Positions 28,013 to 35,406 of a DNA stretch of 64,000 nucleotides are shown one piece after another (within the stretch, counting starts at the first letter, position 1; every line of letters begins with the position of its first letter). The translations under genes were made by a program, and so were the position numbers. Under the pieces are notes generated by a model. The model did not search any database and was not told the DNA's origin. It saw only the letters and a list, made by a program, of their open reading frames with translations. Source of the stretch: Hyphococcus sp. (GTDB taxonomy: Bacteria; Pseudomonadota; Alphaproteobacteria; Caulobacterales; Parvularculaceae); NCBI GenBank assembly GCA_021776335.1, contig JAJFGB010000009.1, positions 558,001 to 622,000 on the forward strand. The letters are read 5' to 3'.

Positions 28013-28388
28013 GGAGAACGCCCTTCCTCAGTTGTCGTCGTCGGTTTCAAACCAATGCGCCCATTCCGCCGGACACGTGTGACCAAGGCGAACAGCCAAT
28101 GAGTTTTGAATATCCCTCGACAGCCTGAGGGTTTTGGTATTTCACATATCTCGTCCCAAATAACTGGTAACAATTATGAACATGGAACAGGCTATAAAAG
28201 ACCAGATGTCTACATATAGTTGTCGAATTATTCTGGCATAAGAAGAATGTATACACAATAAATTAGGAACAACTGCTTAGCAGCATAGCCCACCGGAGTA
28301 CCCGGTAGTGAAAAAGGGGGCTGGCTGCCGCCTTGGGCACGTCTTGAAAGCACGGTGTTTGCGCCCATTCCGCCGTGTCAGCCGGGCA
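28013..28388. other. AT-rich intergenic region with a 16-base direct repeat
   Basis: Upstream region of the three-gene membrane operon. It is AT-rich in the middle (28140-28280) and contains the same 16 bases (TGCGCCCATTCCGCCG) at 28056-28071 and 28360-28375. A 69-codon minus-strand frame here has no ribosome site and is not called. No promoter could be fixed. Confidence 0.45.
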
Positions 28389-29312
28389 TTATTTCGCGCT
28401 CTTTGCCTTCAGCCGTTCGTCGCACGGCTCTTTGACAAGGGCGGCGAGGGCTTCCGCGCGCTCGCCGAGCCAGGAAAGTTCTTCCTCGGTGATTTTATAA
28501 TGTTTTGAATAGCGCGCTTTGACACAGGCTTCTTTCAATAATTCGAAAGAACGGCGCTGGAATCGGTCTTCGTCGGGCCAGATGTCGCGAAAGCGTGCGT
28601 CCTTTTCCTCGACCAACGCCCGCAGTTTTCTAATGTTGTGCGTGGACGGGCTGTAGTTCGTGGTCGTCAATAAATAGCAACCGTAGAGACGTTCTACAAC
28701 TTGGTGGAGCAAGAACGCCGCATCCTTCGGCATGCTTTCATGTAAAGCGTAAGTGAAGAGTTTTATGCTGTTCCCCGAGGCAGTGTACCACTCTTCAAAA
28801 TATTCCTTTGCCGTCTCATAGGCTTCTTTTGCGTCAAGCGGTTTGGGATCGACAAAGCGATGACCGCCAAGCTCGTAAAGCGCGGCGCCCTCGCGAATGA
28901 TGTCGGTGAAAAAATACCGCCCCAGCGCCAGCTGGTTGTTCACGTCAGCGAGGGAATGAACGATGAGGCCGATGGGCGTTTTGATCGCCTTGTCGCGGAT
29001 GATGCGATCCTCGGCCTTGTACCAGTATGTCGCCATGTCGGTGAGCTGTTTGAAATTGACGACAATCAGCAAATCATAGTCGCTCTGATAGCCTTTCGCC
29101 GTCTTGCCCGCCTCATCGACCCAGTCGCCGCGCGCATAAGAGCCAAAGAGCACGATCTTTAATATCCGGCCCTTCTGATTATAGATTTTTGGGCCATTGC
29201 CCCTGGCAAGGTCGAACTCCTCGAACAGGATTTCCTGGATGCGCGCCAGCTCACGCTGCTTTTTTTCCGGCAGGTGACTGATATCTGTTTTCATGAAATC
29301 CAAGGGCGGCAT
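28389..29312 (-). CDS. Fused nucleotidyltransferase (MNT) and HEPN domain protein
   Basis: 307 residues. The N-terminal nucleotidyltransferase domain shows the Pol-beta signature GSYARGDW (residues 57-64) followed by SDYDLLIVV (Asp78 and Asp80 as metal ligands). The C-terminal half (about 160-290) is a helical HEPN domain (FLLHQVVERLYGCYLLTTT, HNIRKLRALVEEKDARF, and RYSKHYKI with a possible R-x3-H). As separate genes, MNT and HEPN form a toxin-antitoxin pair in which MNT adenylylates the HEPN toxin; fused forms are less understood. Start could also be ATG 29294. A second, internally deleted copy lies at 32145-32354. Confidence 0.85.
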   Translation of the reverse strand: MPPLDFMKTDISHLPEKKQRELARIQEILFEEFDLARGNGPKIYNQKGRILKIVLFGSYARGDWVDEAGKTAKGYQSDYDLLIVVNFKQLTDMATYWYKAEDRIIRDKAIKTPIGLIVHSLADVNNQLALGRYFFTDIIREGAALYELGGHRFVDPKPLDAKEAYETAKEYFEEWYTASGNSIKLFTYALHESMPKDAAFLLHQVVERLYGCYLLTTTNYSPSTHNIRKLRALVEEKDARFRDIWPDEDRFQRRSFELLKEACVKARYSKHYKITEEELSWLGERAEALAALVKEPCDERLKAKSAK

Positions 29313-29380
29313 GGGGAGGGTTCCGGGCAGGTGGCAATACTCGAATCTATACTGACCCGGCGGGTGGCGCTTGCGGCCAT

Positions 29381-29487
29381 CCTTCGAGGCTTGCCTAAAG
29401 CAAGCACCTCAGGATGAGGCTTGGGTTTTTTAGAGCGCCCCTCATCCTGAGGTGCGATCCCGGGCTTGATCCGGGGAGCCTCGAAGG
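29381..29487. repeat. Palindromic intergenic repeat (CCTTCGAGGCT type)
   Basis: A 107-base inverted repeat: outer arms CCTTCGAGGCT and AGCCTCGAAGG, inner arms CCTCAGGATGAGG (29407-29419) and CCTCATCCTGAGG (29440-29452). This is the CTCAGGATGAGG palindrome that recurs in alphaproteobacterial intergenic DNA. It lies upstream of the MNT-HEPN gene and before the MerR-type promoter. Confidence 0.85.
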
Positions 29488-29585
29488 GTGGAGGTAGAGC
29501 AATCTCTCCCGATCATTCCGTCGGATGAATTCAATCACCACGCACCGCCCATGGGTCAAATTTTTCGACTATTTCAAAAAACCGG

Positions 29586-29616
29586 TTGACCTTACAGTTG
29601 CGTGATAGCGTATCGA
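29586..29616 (+). promoter_or_regulatory. Predicted MerR-type promoter with 19-base spacer
   Basis: TTGACC (29586-29591) and TATCGA (29611-29616) are separated by 19 bases, the over-long spacing typical of promoters activated by MerR-family proteins, with an imperfect dyad in the spacer (CCTTACAGTTGCGTGATAG). Transcription would start about six to eight bases before the ATG at 29623, giving a nearly leaderless message and autoregulation. Confidence 0.6.
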
Positions 29617-29622
29617 AAAAAC

Positions 29623-30390
29623 ATGACGCTAAAAAAGCCCATAACCGTCGCTGAAGTCGCCCGGCATGCCGGCGTGTCCGTCCGCACGCTGCAATATTAT
29701 GACGAGATCGGTCTGCTTGTGGCTGACCGATCCTCCAGGGACTACCGCCTTTACGGCGAGGAACATTTGTTGCGACTGCAGCAAATTCTGATTGAAAGGG
29801 CGCAGGGACGATCGCTTGAGGATATCCGCCGGTCTCTTGACGACCCGTCATTTGACCATGTCGCGAGCCTTAAAGCGCAGCGGCGGCGTCTTGCTGAGCG
29901 TTTAACCGAAACGCACCGCGCAATTGCGTCGATAGACGCCGCGCTTGACCATCTCAACTTAAACAAAAGAGAGCGCCACGATATGGACCTGAAATCATTA
30001 TTTGACGGCTTCGATCCATCGGCATTCGAAGAGGAAGCAAAGCAGCGCTGGGGCGATACTGACGCCTGGTCGGAAAGTTCACGCCGAACAAAAAAATATG
30101 GCGAGGCGGAATGGCGGCAAATAAAGGCCGAGATGGAGAGTATCTGGAATGACGCCGCCGCTGCGATGAAGGCCGGTGAACCGTCTGACGGCGACGTTGC
30201 GCGTTTAATTGTAGCGCGTCATCGCCAGCATGTTGATCGCTGGTTCTATCCGCTAAACCCGGCAGACCATGTAAACCTTGCTGACATGTGGGAAGCGGAT
30301 GATCGGTTCAGCGCCAGCATCGACAAGTTCGGTGTTGGCCTTACGCAGTGGATCGCAAATGCGGTGCGGTCAACTGTGCGTCCGGGATGA
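29623..30390 (+). CDS. MerR-family regulator with TipAS ligand-binding domain
   Basis: The N-terminal winged helix (TVAEVARHAGVSVRTLQYYD, then GLLVADRSSRDYRLYGEEHL) is MerR-type; a coiled-coil dimerisation helix follows, and the C-terminal ~130 residues (RWGDTDAWSESSRRTKKYGE, ARHRQHVDRWFYPLNP) match the TipAS domain, which binds drug-like ligands in Streptomyces TipA. ATG 29623 is preferred over GTG 29602 because the latter lies inside the predicted promoter. The last codons (VRPG, stop) lie within a repeat shared with 32435-32481. Confidence 0.88.
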   Translation: MTLKKPITVAEVARHAGVSVRTLQYYDEIGLLVADRSSRDYRLYGEEHLLRLQQILIERAQGRSLEDIRRSLDDPSFDHVASLKAQRRRLAERLTETHRAIASIDAALDHLNLNKRERHDMDLKSLFDGFDPSAFEEEAKQRWGDTDAWSESSRRTKKYGEAEWRQIKAEMESIWNDAAAAMKAGEPSDGDVARLIVARHRQHVDRWFYPLNPADHVNLADMWEADDRFSASIDKFGVGLTQWIANAVRSTVRPG

Positions 30391-30424
30391 ATTGAGTTCA
30401 GGCTTGGTCCGGCGTCGTCCAGGC
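30378..30424. repeat. 47-base repeat, copy 1
   Basis: Matches 32435-32481 in the same orientation at 43 of 47 positions (shared core TTCAGGCTTGGTCCGGCGTC and the preceding GCGTCCGGGATGA). It overlaps the 3' end of the TipAS regulator. Confidence 0.75.
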
Positions 30425-30444
30425 CCTATTTGTCAGTGCAACTT

Positions 30445-30500
30445 CTTCCTCCCCCGTTTACGGGGGAGGTGTCGAGCGTAGCGAGACGGAGGGGGGTGAC
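30445..30500. repeat. Palindromic intergenic repeat (CCTCCCCCG type)
   Basis: Inverted arms CCTCCCCCG/CGGGGGAGG around TTTA, then a second hairpin GTCGAGCGTAGCGAGAC and a GGAGGGGGG end. This composite is a familiar class of alphaproteobacterial intergenic palindrome. It lies downstream of the TipAS gene, convergent with the LGFP protein gene, and could act as an mRNA 3' structure. Confidence 0.8.
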
Positions 30501-30620
30501 GGACGGGTGATGCACGCCAAAAACTGAGCCAGCTCGCATAAATCCCCACACTCCAGGCCTAAACAAGGCGCGCCTTTGCATCGCGCGGATTTTGCAGCCA
30601 GGTTTTTGAACTTTTGCTGG

Positions 30621-32039
30621 TCAGCGTAAAACCGTGGCTTTTAAAACCAAATCCTGTGTTGCGGTACCGTCTGGCTTTACGGCGAAGGCGCCGCTTTGAC
30701 CCGAAATCGGGCCGCCGCCGGTTTGTCTGCTCCACGGGCCAGCGAAACCCACACTTATTGTCATGTCATCAAAGGCAGGCGCCTTTTTGATTGTATACGG
30801 CCATGGCCCGTTCAGATTATTTGCCGTTACGTTGATGGTCGTTGCGCGAAGAGGCTCTCCCCATTCACTCATCAGCGTGATTTTTAATGTGCCCGGTCCA
30901 GCAGGTTTGCCGCTCGCTCCAAGCGCAACGGCGCCGTTGACTTCACCATAGCTTAGCGGGCTGGCAACGATATTTCGGAAACCACGTTTCTTGTTGAGCG
31001 GCGCCTCGCGGCGCACCCACTGTCCCTTTCGGGGAACACCTTGCGCAACATAGGTCCACGTCTTTCCCTGATCGGTAGAAAAGGAATAATTTCGGAAGGA
31101 AACAGGAACGGACTCAAACGGACCAAACTGGCCCCTGTCTGGTTTCGTCGTAACGCAAAAATGCATGTGGGCGCCCTTCGTGCCAGTGTTGCTGACTTCG
31201 CCCAACTCAACGCCTGTTTTCGGCGTCGGGCGTTCGGTCCAGGGCAAATGTTGCGGAAGAAACCGCAGCCCAGTGGAGGCGCCAAAAAACCGCTTTGTAT
31301 AAGACGACTTCATGATGTGTAAGTACGAGGCGTATTTTCCCTCGCCTACCTTTTGAACGACAACATTGGCGTCACCGCCAGAATTGGCATACTCATCTAC
31401 GTGAACTATTTTGCCACCATGCGCCGCGGTAAACGGTCGTCCATTTGATCCCGTTTGCGCATGCACCATGTCCCAGCAATATGCCCACCGGCCGATGTGG
31501 CTATCCGCCTCAATGCGTTCGTCTTTCGGTAAATGGCTCTGGTCAGGAAGCTGCCACGCCTCAAGAGTTCCGTTTGGTTGTATTACATTCCATGGCTCAC
31601 CAACGGGAAACGGCCAATCAGCAACCAGATCAGAAGATTTTATCTCCCTTATGGAATTATCTGCTCTATGCCAGATGATTTCGCCGCCCTGAAATTTTGT
31701 CACTCTCCCTGCGCCGTCCACGGTGTCAATTTCATCGGTCATTGGATAGCCAAGATAGGACTTTTCCCAGCCAAGCTCCGCCCAGCGCTGACGAATTAAT
31801 CCGTGCACCTCATGCGGGCCGGTTTCCGGGCGCCAATAGATCGAGCCGCCTTCATAATGGCGATATTTCCCGATGCCGTCCGGCGCCGTTGCTTCATTCA
31901 TGGTTGGCGCCCCAAGGAAACTATTTGCGCCGCCAAGATTTGCATATCTGTCATCAATTGGCGTCGCCAAAGCAGAACTGAAGCACGCAGCGGCCAGGGC
32001 AATACATGCTCCTGCAACAGGTCTCATAATTTTATGCAT
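30621..32039 (-). CDS. Exported LGFP-repeat protein with degenerate M23-like domain
   Basis: About 472 residues with a signal peptide (residues 1-26). Residues 30-130 carry LGFP-type wall-binding repeats (YANLGGANSFLGAPT, WAELGWEKSYLGYPMTDE), each followed by a GGxIyW strand (GGSIYW, GGEIIW). The middle resembles a LytM/M23 peptidase fold (DSHIGRWAYCWDMVHA, AAHGGKIVHVDEY, GAHMHF with an HxH), but the usual HxxxD spacing is altered, so activity is doubtful. The C-terminal part is a beta-rich region. The start is placed at ATG 32039 because the upstream ATG overlaps the GGGGGAA ribosome site. Confidence 0.72.
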   Translation of the reverse strand: MHKIMRPVAGACIALAAACFSSALATPIDDRYANLGGANSFLGAPTMNEATAPDGIGKYRHYEGGSIYWRPETGPHEVHGLIRQRWAELGWEKSYLGYPMTDEIDTVDGAGRVTKFQGGEIIWHRADNSIREIKSSDLVADWPFPVGEPWNVIQPNGTLEAWQLPDQSHLPKDERIEADSHIGRWAYCWDMVHAQTGSNGRPFTAAHGGKIVHVDEYANSGGDANVVVQKVGEGKYASYLHIMKSSYTKRFFGASTGLRFLPQHLPWTERPTPKTGVELGEVSNTGTKGAHMHFCVTTKPDRGQFGPFESVPVSFRNYSFSTDQGKTWTYVAQGVPRKGQWVRREAPLNKKRGFRNIVASPLSYGEVNGAVALGASGKPAGPGTLKITLMSEWGEPLRATTINVTANNLNGPWPYTIKKAPAFDDMTISVGFAGPWSRQTGGGPISGQSGAFAVKPDGTATQDLVLKATVLR

Positions 32040-32144
32040 ATATTCCCCCATTTGTTTGTATGTATACCAGAGTTCGAACGCCTGTTTAAGAGCGAATAAC
32101 TGCCATTTATTTTGGGTGGTCCGGCAGTCAGAAGTGGGCCATTT

Positions 32145-32354
32145 TCAGCGCTCCGAATGCGTGAATCCAACTTCCACAACAAAGGTCAGCTTGTTGTTCA
32201 CTTCGCCAGGGGAATGGATAATCAGGCCGATGGGCGTTTTGATCGCCTTATCGCGGATGATCCGGCCCTTCTGGTTATAGATCTTCCCGCCATTGCCTTT
32301 GGCAAGGTCGAATTCCTCAAACAGGATTTCCTGAATGCGCGCCAGTTCGGGCTG
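32145..32354 (-). pseudogene. Internally deleted fragment of an MNT-HEPN gene
   Basis: An open frame without a start codon reads PELARIQEILFEEFDLA, KIYNQKGRI, then directly IRDKAIKTPIGLIIHS, matching residues 21-49 and 104-126 of the protein at 28389-29312. Compared with that gene, 162 bases (29004-29165; residues 50-103) are missing in frame, exactly the part with GSYARG and SDYD. After about residue 126 the similarity stops. An in-frame stop precedes the fragment, so it is a relic, not an expressed antitoxin, unless an unusual start is used. Confidence 0.8.
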
Positions 32355-32393
32355 CTAACACGGGATCTGGTGCGGGTCCGTGCAAGATTGATG

Positions 32394-32481
32394 GCGATCC
32401 CGGCTCTGCGCAGCGTCATCAAAGATGCCGCAGCGCGTCCGGGATGACGTGGTTTCAGGCTTGGTCCGGCGTCGTCCAGGC
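32394..32481. repeat. Palindromic repeat plus 47-base repeat copy 2
   Basis: ATCCCGGCTCTGCGCAGCG and CGCAGCGCGTCCGGGAT form an imperfect inverted repeat (32396-32446) around TCATCAAAGATGC. Its right part (32435-32481) is the second copy of the 47-base repeat at 30378. It ends three bases before the gltA stop codon and may serve as the gltA 3' structure. Confidence 0.7.
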
Positions 32482-32483
32482 GC

Positions 32484-33794
32484 TTATGAGTCGCGACTTT
32501 CAATCGTCGTGTAATCGCGCATTGGCTCGCCGGTATAGATCTGGCGCGGCCGGCCGATTTTCTGATTCGGATCGCCAATCATTTCTGACCATTGCGCGAT
32601 CCAGCCGACGGTGCGCGCAAGGGCGAACAGGACGGTGAACATGTCCGTTGGAAAGCCAAGGGCGCGCAACGTGATACCCGAATAGAAATCAATATTCGGG
32701 TAGAGTTTTTTCTGAACGAAGTATTCGTCCTCGAGCGCAATACGCTCCAGCTCCATCGCAACCTGCAGAAGCGGTTCTTCGCGAACGCCGAGCGCGTCCA
32801 GCACTTCGTGACAGGCTTTGCGCATGACTTTCGCGCGCGGATCATAGTTTTTGTAGACACGGTGGCCAAAGCCCATCAGGCGGAACGGGTCATTTTTGTC
32901 CTTTGCCCGTGCGATAAATTCCGGAATGCGGTCAACCGTGCCGATTTCCTCGAGCATATTGAGCGCCGCTTCATTGGCACCGCCATGGGCAGGGCCCCAT
33001 AGCGAGGCGATACCCGCAGCGATACAGGCGAAGGGATTAGCGCCTGAGGATCCGGCAAGACGGACGGTCGACGTCGATGCGTTTTGCTCGTGATCCATAT
33101 GCAGGATGAAAATTTTGTCGAGCGCATCGCTCAATACCGGATTAACTTCGTAATCCTCTGCTGGCACTGCAAAACACATACGCATGAAGTTTGATGTGTA
33201 GTCGAGATCGTTGCGCGGAAAAACAAAGGACTGACCGGTTGAATATTTATACGCCATGGCCGCGATGGTCGGCATTTTGGCGATCATGCGATGGCTGGCG
33301 ATGCGCCGTTGATCGGGGTCGGAGATGTCCGTTGAGTCGTGATAAAAGGCGGAGAGGGCGCCAACAACGCCGACCATAATCGCCATTGGGTGTGCGTCGC
33401 GCCGGAAGCCGTTGTAAAAATTCTTGAGCTGTTCATGCACCATCGTGTGCATGGTGATTGAAGTGTCGAAATCTTCGAGTTCTTCTTTGGTGGGCAGGTG
33501 GTCTTTTAATAGAAGATAAGCGACTTCGATGAAGTCCGAATTCTCCGCAAGCTGATCGATGGGGTAGCCGCGATAGAGGAGGACGCCTTCATCGCCGTCG
33601 ATATAGGTGATTTTCGACTCGCAGCTCGCGGTCGATGTAAAGCCGGGATCAAAAGTGAAAGCGCCGGTATGCTTATAAAGCGCCCGGATGTCGAAAACGT
33701 CCGGTCCGTGGGCGGCCTTGAATACAGGAAAATCCACACTCTTCCCGTTATAGGTCAGGGATACCGTGCCGGTCTCTTTCAGATCGCTTTTCAT
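32484..33794 (-). CDS. gltA: Citrate synthase
   Basis: Condenses oxaloacetate with acetyl-CoA, the first TCA-cycle step. The 436 residues are of the hexameric proteobacterial type. Seen: [20 protein letters not shown] near the N-terminus, the catalytic histidines in [10 protein letters not shown] and [29 protein letters not shown], and the C-terminal [10 protein letters not shown]. It lies downstream of gltX on the same strand with an 87-base gap, the usual alphaproteobacterial pairing. Confidence 0.98.
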   Translation of the reverse strand: MKSDLKETGTVSLTYNGKSVDFPVFKAAHGPDVFDIRALYKHTGAFTFDPGFTSTASCESKITYIDGDEGVLLYRGYPIDQLAENSDFIEVAYLLLKDHLPTKEELEDFDTSITMHTMVHEQLKNFYNGFRRDAHPMAIMVGVVGALSAFYHDSTDISDPDQRRIASHRMIAKMPTIAAMAYKYSTGQSFVFPRNDLDYTSNFMRMCFAVPAEDYEVNPVLSDALDKIFILHMDHEQNASTSTVRLAGSSGANPFACIAAGIASLWGPAHGGANEAALNMLEEIGTVDRIPEFIARAKDKNDPFRLMGFGHRVYKNYDPRAKVMRKACHEVLDALGVREEPLLQVAMELERIALEDEYFVQKKLYPNIDFYSGITLRALGFPTDMFTVLFALARTVGWIAQWSEMIGDPNQKIGRPRQIYTGEPMRDYTTIESRDS

Positions 33795-33881
33795 CTATTC
33801 CGCCTCTTTCATTCCGCAGCGCACCATAATTATTGTGCAGCGCACATCTAGCCAGTTTATGGGCCTGATTCCAGACCTTTA

Positions 33882-35303
33882 TCAGCAGATGTGATCAGAG
33901 ATACGGGCCAGCGCTTCTGCGTGCCCGAGACCATATAACACCTCGCTCAATCCCGGCGAAGGATGCCCAGCAGTGAGCGCAGCGCGTACAGGTTGGCCGA
34001 TTTGGCCAAATCCGACGTCTTTTTCAGCCGCCAGCGCCTGGAGCCGCTTATCCAGCGATTCCGGTGTTAACCATAGTGATTCGTCCTTTAATGTATCGTG
34101 AACGGCAGACAGTATTTCGCGGGCGCCGTCCTTTTTGAGGGGTTTGGCGGCTTTGCCGGTAATCTCCAGCGGGCGGGCCAGAAACAAAAAAGCGCTCGCT
34201 TTTGTAATATCGGCGAGGGTCGCGCAACGGGATTTCAAAAATGCAGCGGATCGTGTCAGTCGCGCCATATTTTCCGTATCAAGATTAACCCCGGCGCTTT
34301 CGATAAAGGGCGTCGTCCAGCGAACAAAATCGTCGTCGGTCAATTCATTGATATAATGCGCATTGATATGATTGAGCTTGTCGAGATCGAGCCGCGAGGG
34401 TGACTTGTTGATGGCGCCAAGATCAAACCATTCCACCGCCTTTTCGCGGGGAATGATTTCGTCATCGCCATGAGACCAGCCGAGACGGACGAGGTAATTT
34501 GAGAGCGCTTCTGGCAGGTAACCCATATCGCGATAGGCTTCGACGCCAAGAGCGCCATGACGCTTTGAGAGTTTGGCGCCGTCAGACCCGTGTATGAGCG
34601 GCACATGGGCAAAGACCGGCGCCGGCCAGCCAAGCGCGTCATATATTTGTTGTTGCCGCGCCGCATTGTTGAGGTGATCGTCGCCGCGCACAATATGCGT
34701 GACATTCATATCGTGATCGTCAACAACAACGGCCAGATTATAGGTTGGCCCGCCATCGCTGCGCAGGATGATCAGATCGTCGAGCGCTTTGTTGGGAAAC
34801 GACACACTTCCTTGCACGGCGTCTGTAATTTTCGTGACGCCGTCCAGCGGCGCCTTGAAACGGATCGCAAAGGGTTTGTCTCCCGGCGCTGTCGCCGGGT
34901 CAGCGTCGCGCCAGGGGCTTTCCAGGCGGGCGCCGGACGCTTTCGCGGCGTCGCGCGCTTTGGTCGATTCCTCAGGCGTCATGTAACAGCGATAGGCTTT
35001 GCCGGCGCCGAGCAACTGCTCGGCGATTTCCACATGGCGCGCGCGATTTGCATATTGCGAGACCGGATCGCCGTCCCAATCGAGCCCCAGCCATTTCAAG
35101 CCGTCTAAAATTGCCTCGACCGCCGCCTCATTGTGCCGCGCGCGATCGGTGTCCTCGATGCGCAGCAGGAATTTTCCGCCGCAACCACGGGCATATAGCC
35201 AGTTAAAGAGCGCCGTGCGGGCTCCGCCAATATGGAGATAGCCCGTTGGCGAGGGGGCAAAACGGGTGACGATGGCTGAAGGTGCGTGCGGGTCTTGCGG
35301 CAT
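33882..35303 (-). CDS. gltX: Glutamyl-tRNA synthetase
   Basis: Class I aminoacyl-tRNA synthetase, 473 residues. The HIGH motif is in PSPTGYLHIGGARTALFNW and the KMSKS motif in DGAKLSKRHGALGVEAY; ILRSDGGPTYNLAVVVDDH and HIVRGDDHLNN are standard. Divergent from comEC, with about 100 bases between starts. Confidence 0.98.
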   Translation of the reverse strand: MPQDPHAPSAIVTRFAPSPTGYLHIGGARTALFNWLYARGCGGKFLLRIEDTDRARHNEAAVEAILDGLKWLGLDWDGDPVSQYANRARHVEIAEQLLGAGKAYRCYMTPEESTKARDAAKASGARLESPWRDADPATAPGDKPFAIRFKAPLDGVTKITDAVQGSVSFPNKALDDLIILRSDGGPTYNLAVVVDDHDMNVTHIVRGDDHLNNAARQQQIYDALGWPAPVFAHVPLIHGSDGAKLSKRHGALGVEAYRDMGYLPEALSNYLVRLGWSHGDDEIIPREKAVEWFDLGAINKSPSRLDLDKLNHINAHYINELTDDDFVRWTTPFIESAGVNLDTENMARLTRSAAFLKSRCATLADITKASAFLFLARPLEITGKAAKPLKKDGAREILSAVHDTLKDESLWLTPESLDKRLQALAAEKDVGFGQIGQPVRAALTAGHPSPGLSEVLYGLGHAEALARISDHIC

Positions 35304-35406
35304 GGCTTGCGAACCAGCTCCTTTTCGCGTTGCATGGGCGAGCGGGGCATGGCCCCTGAATTTGTGGCGTTGGTTAGCACAATAATTTCACTGGCGCTTA
35401 TGTCCC

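Noticed and set aside
32222-32578. 118-codon minus-strand frame over the gltA end
   Set aside because: It overlaps gltA, a palindromic repeat and the MNT-HEPN relic in another frame.
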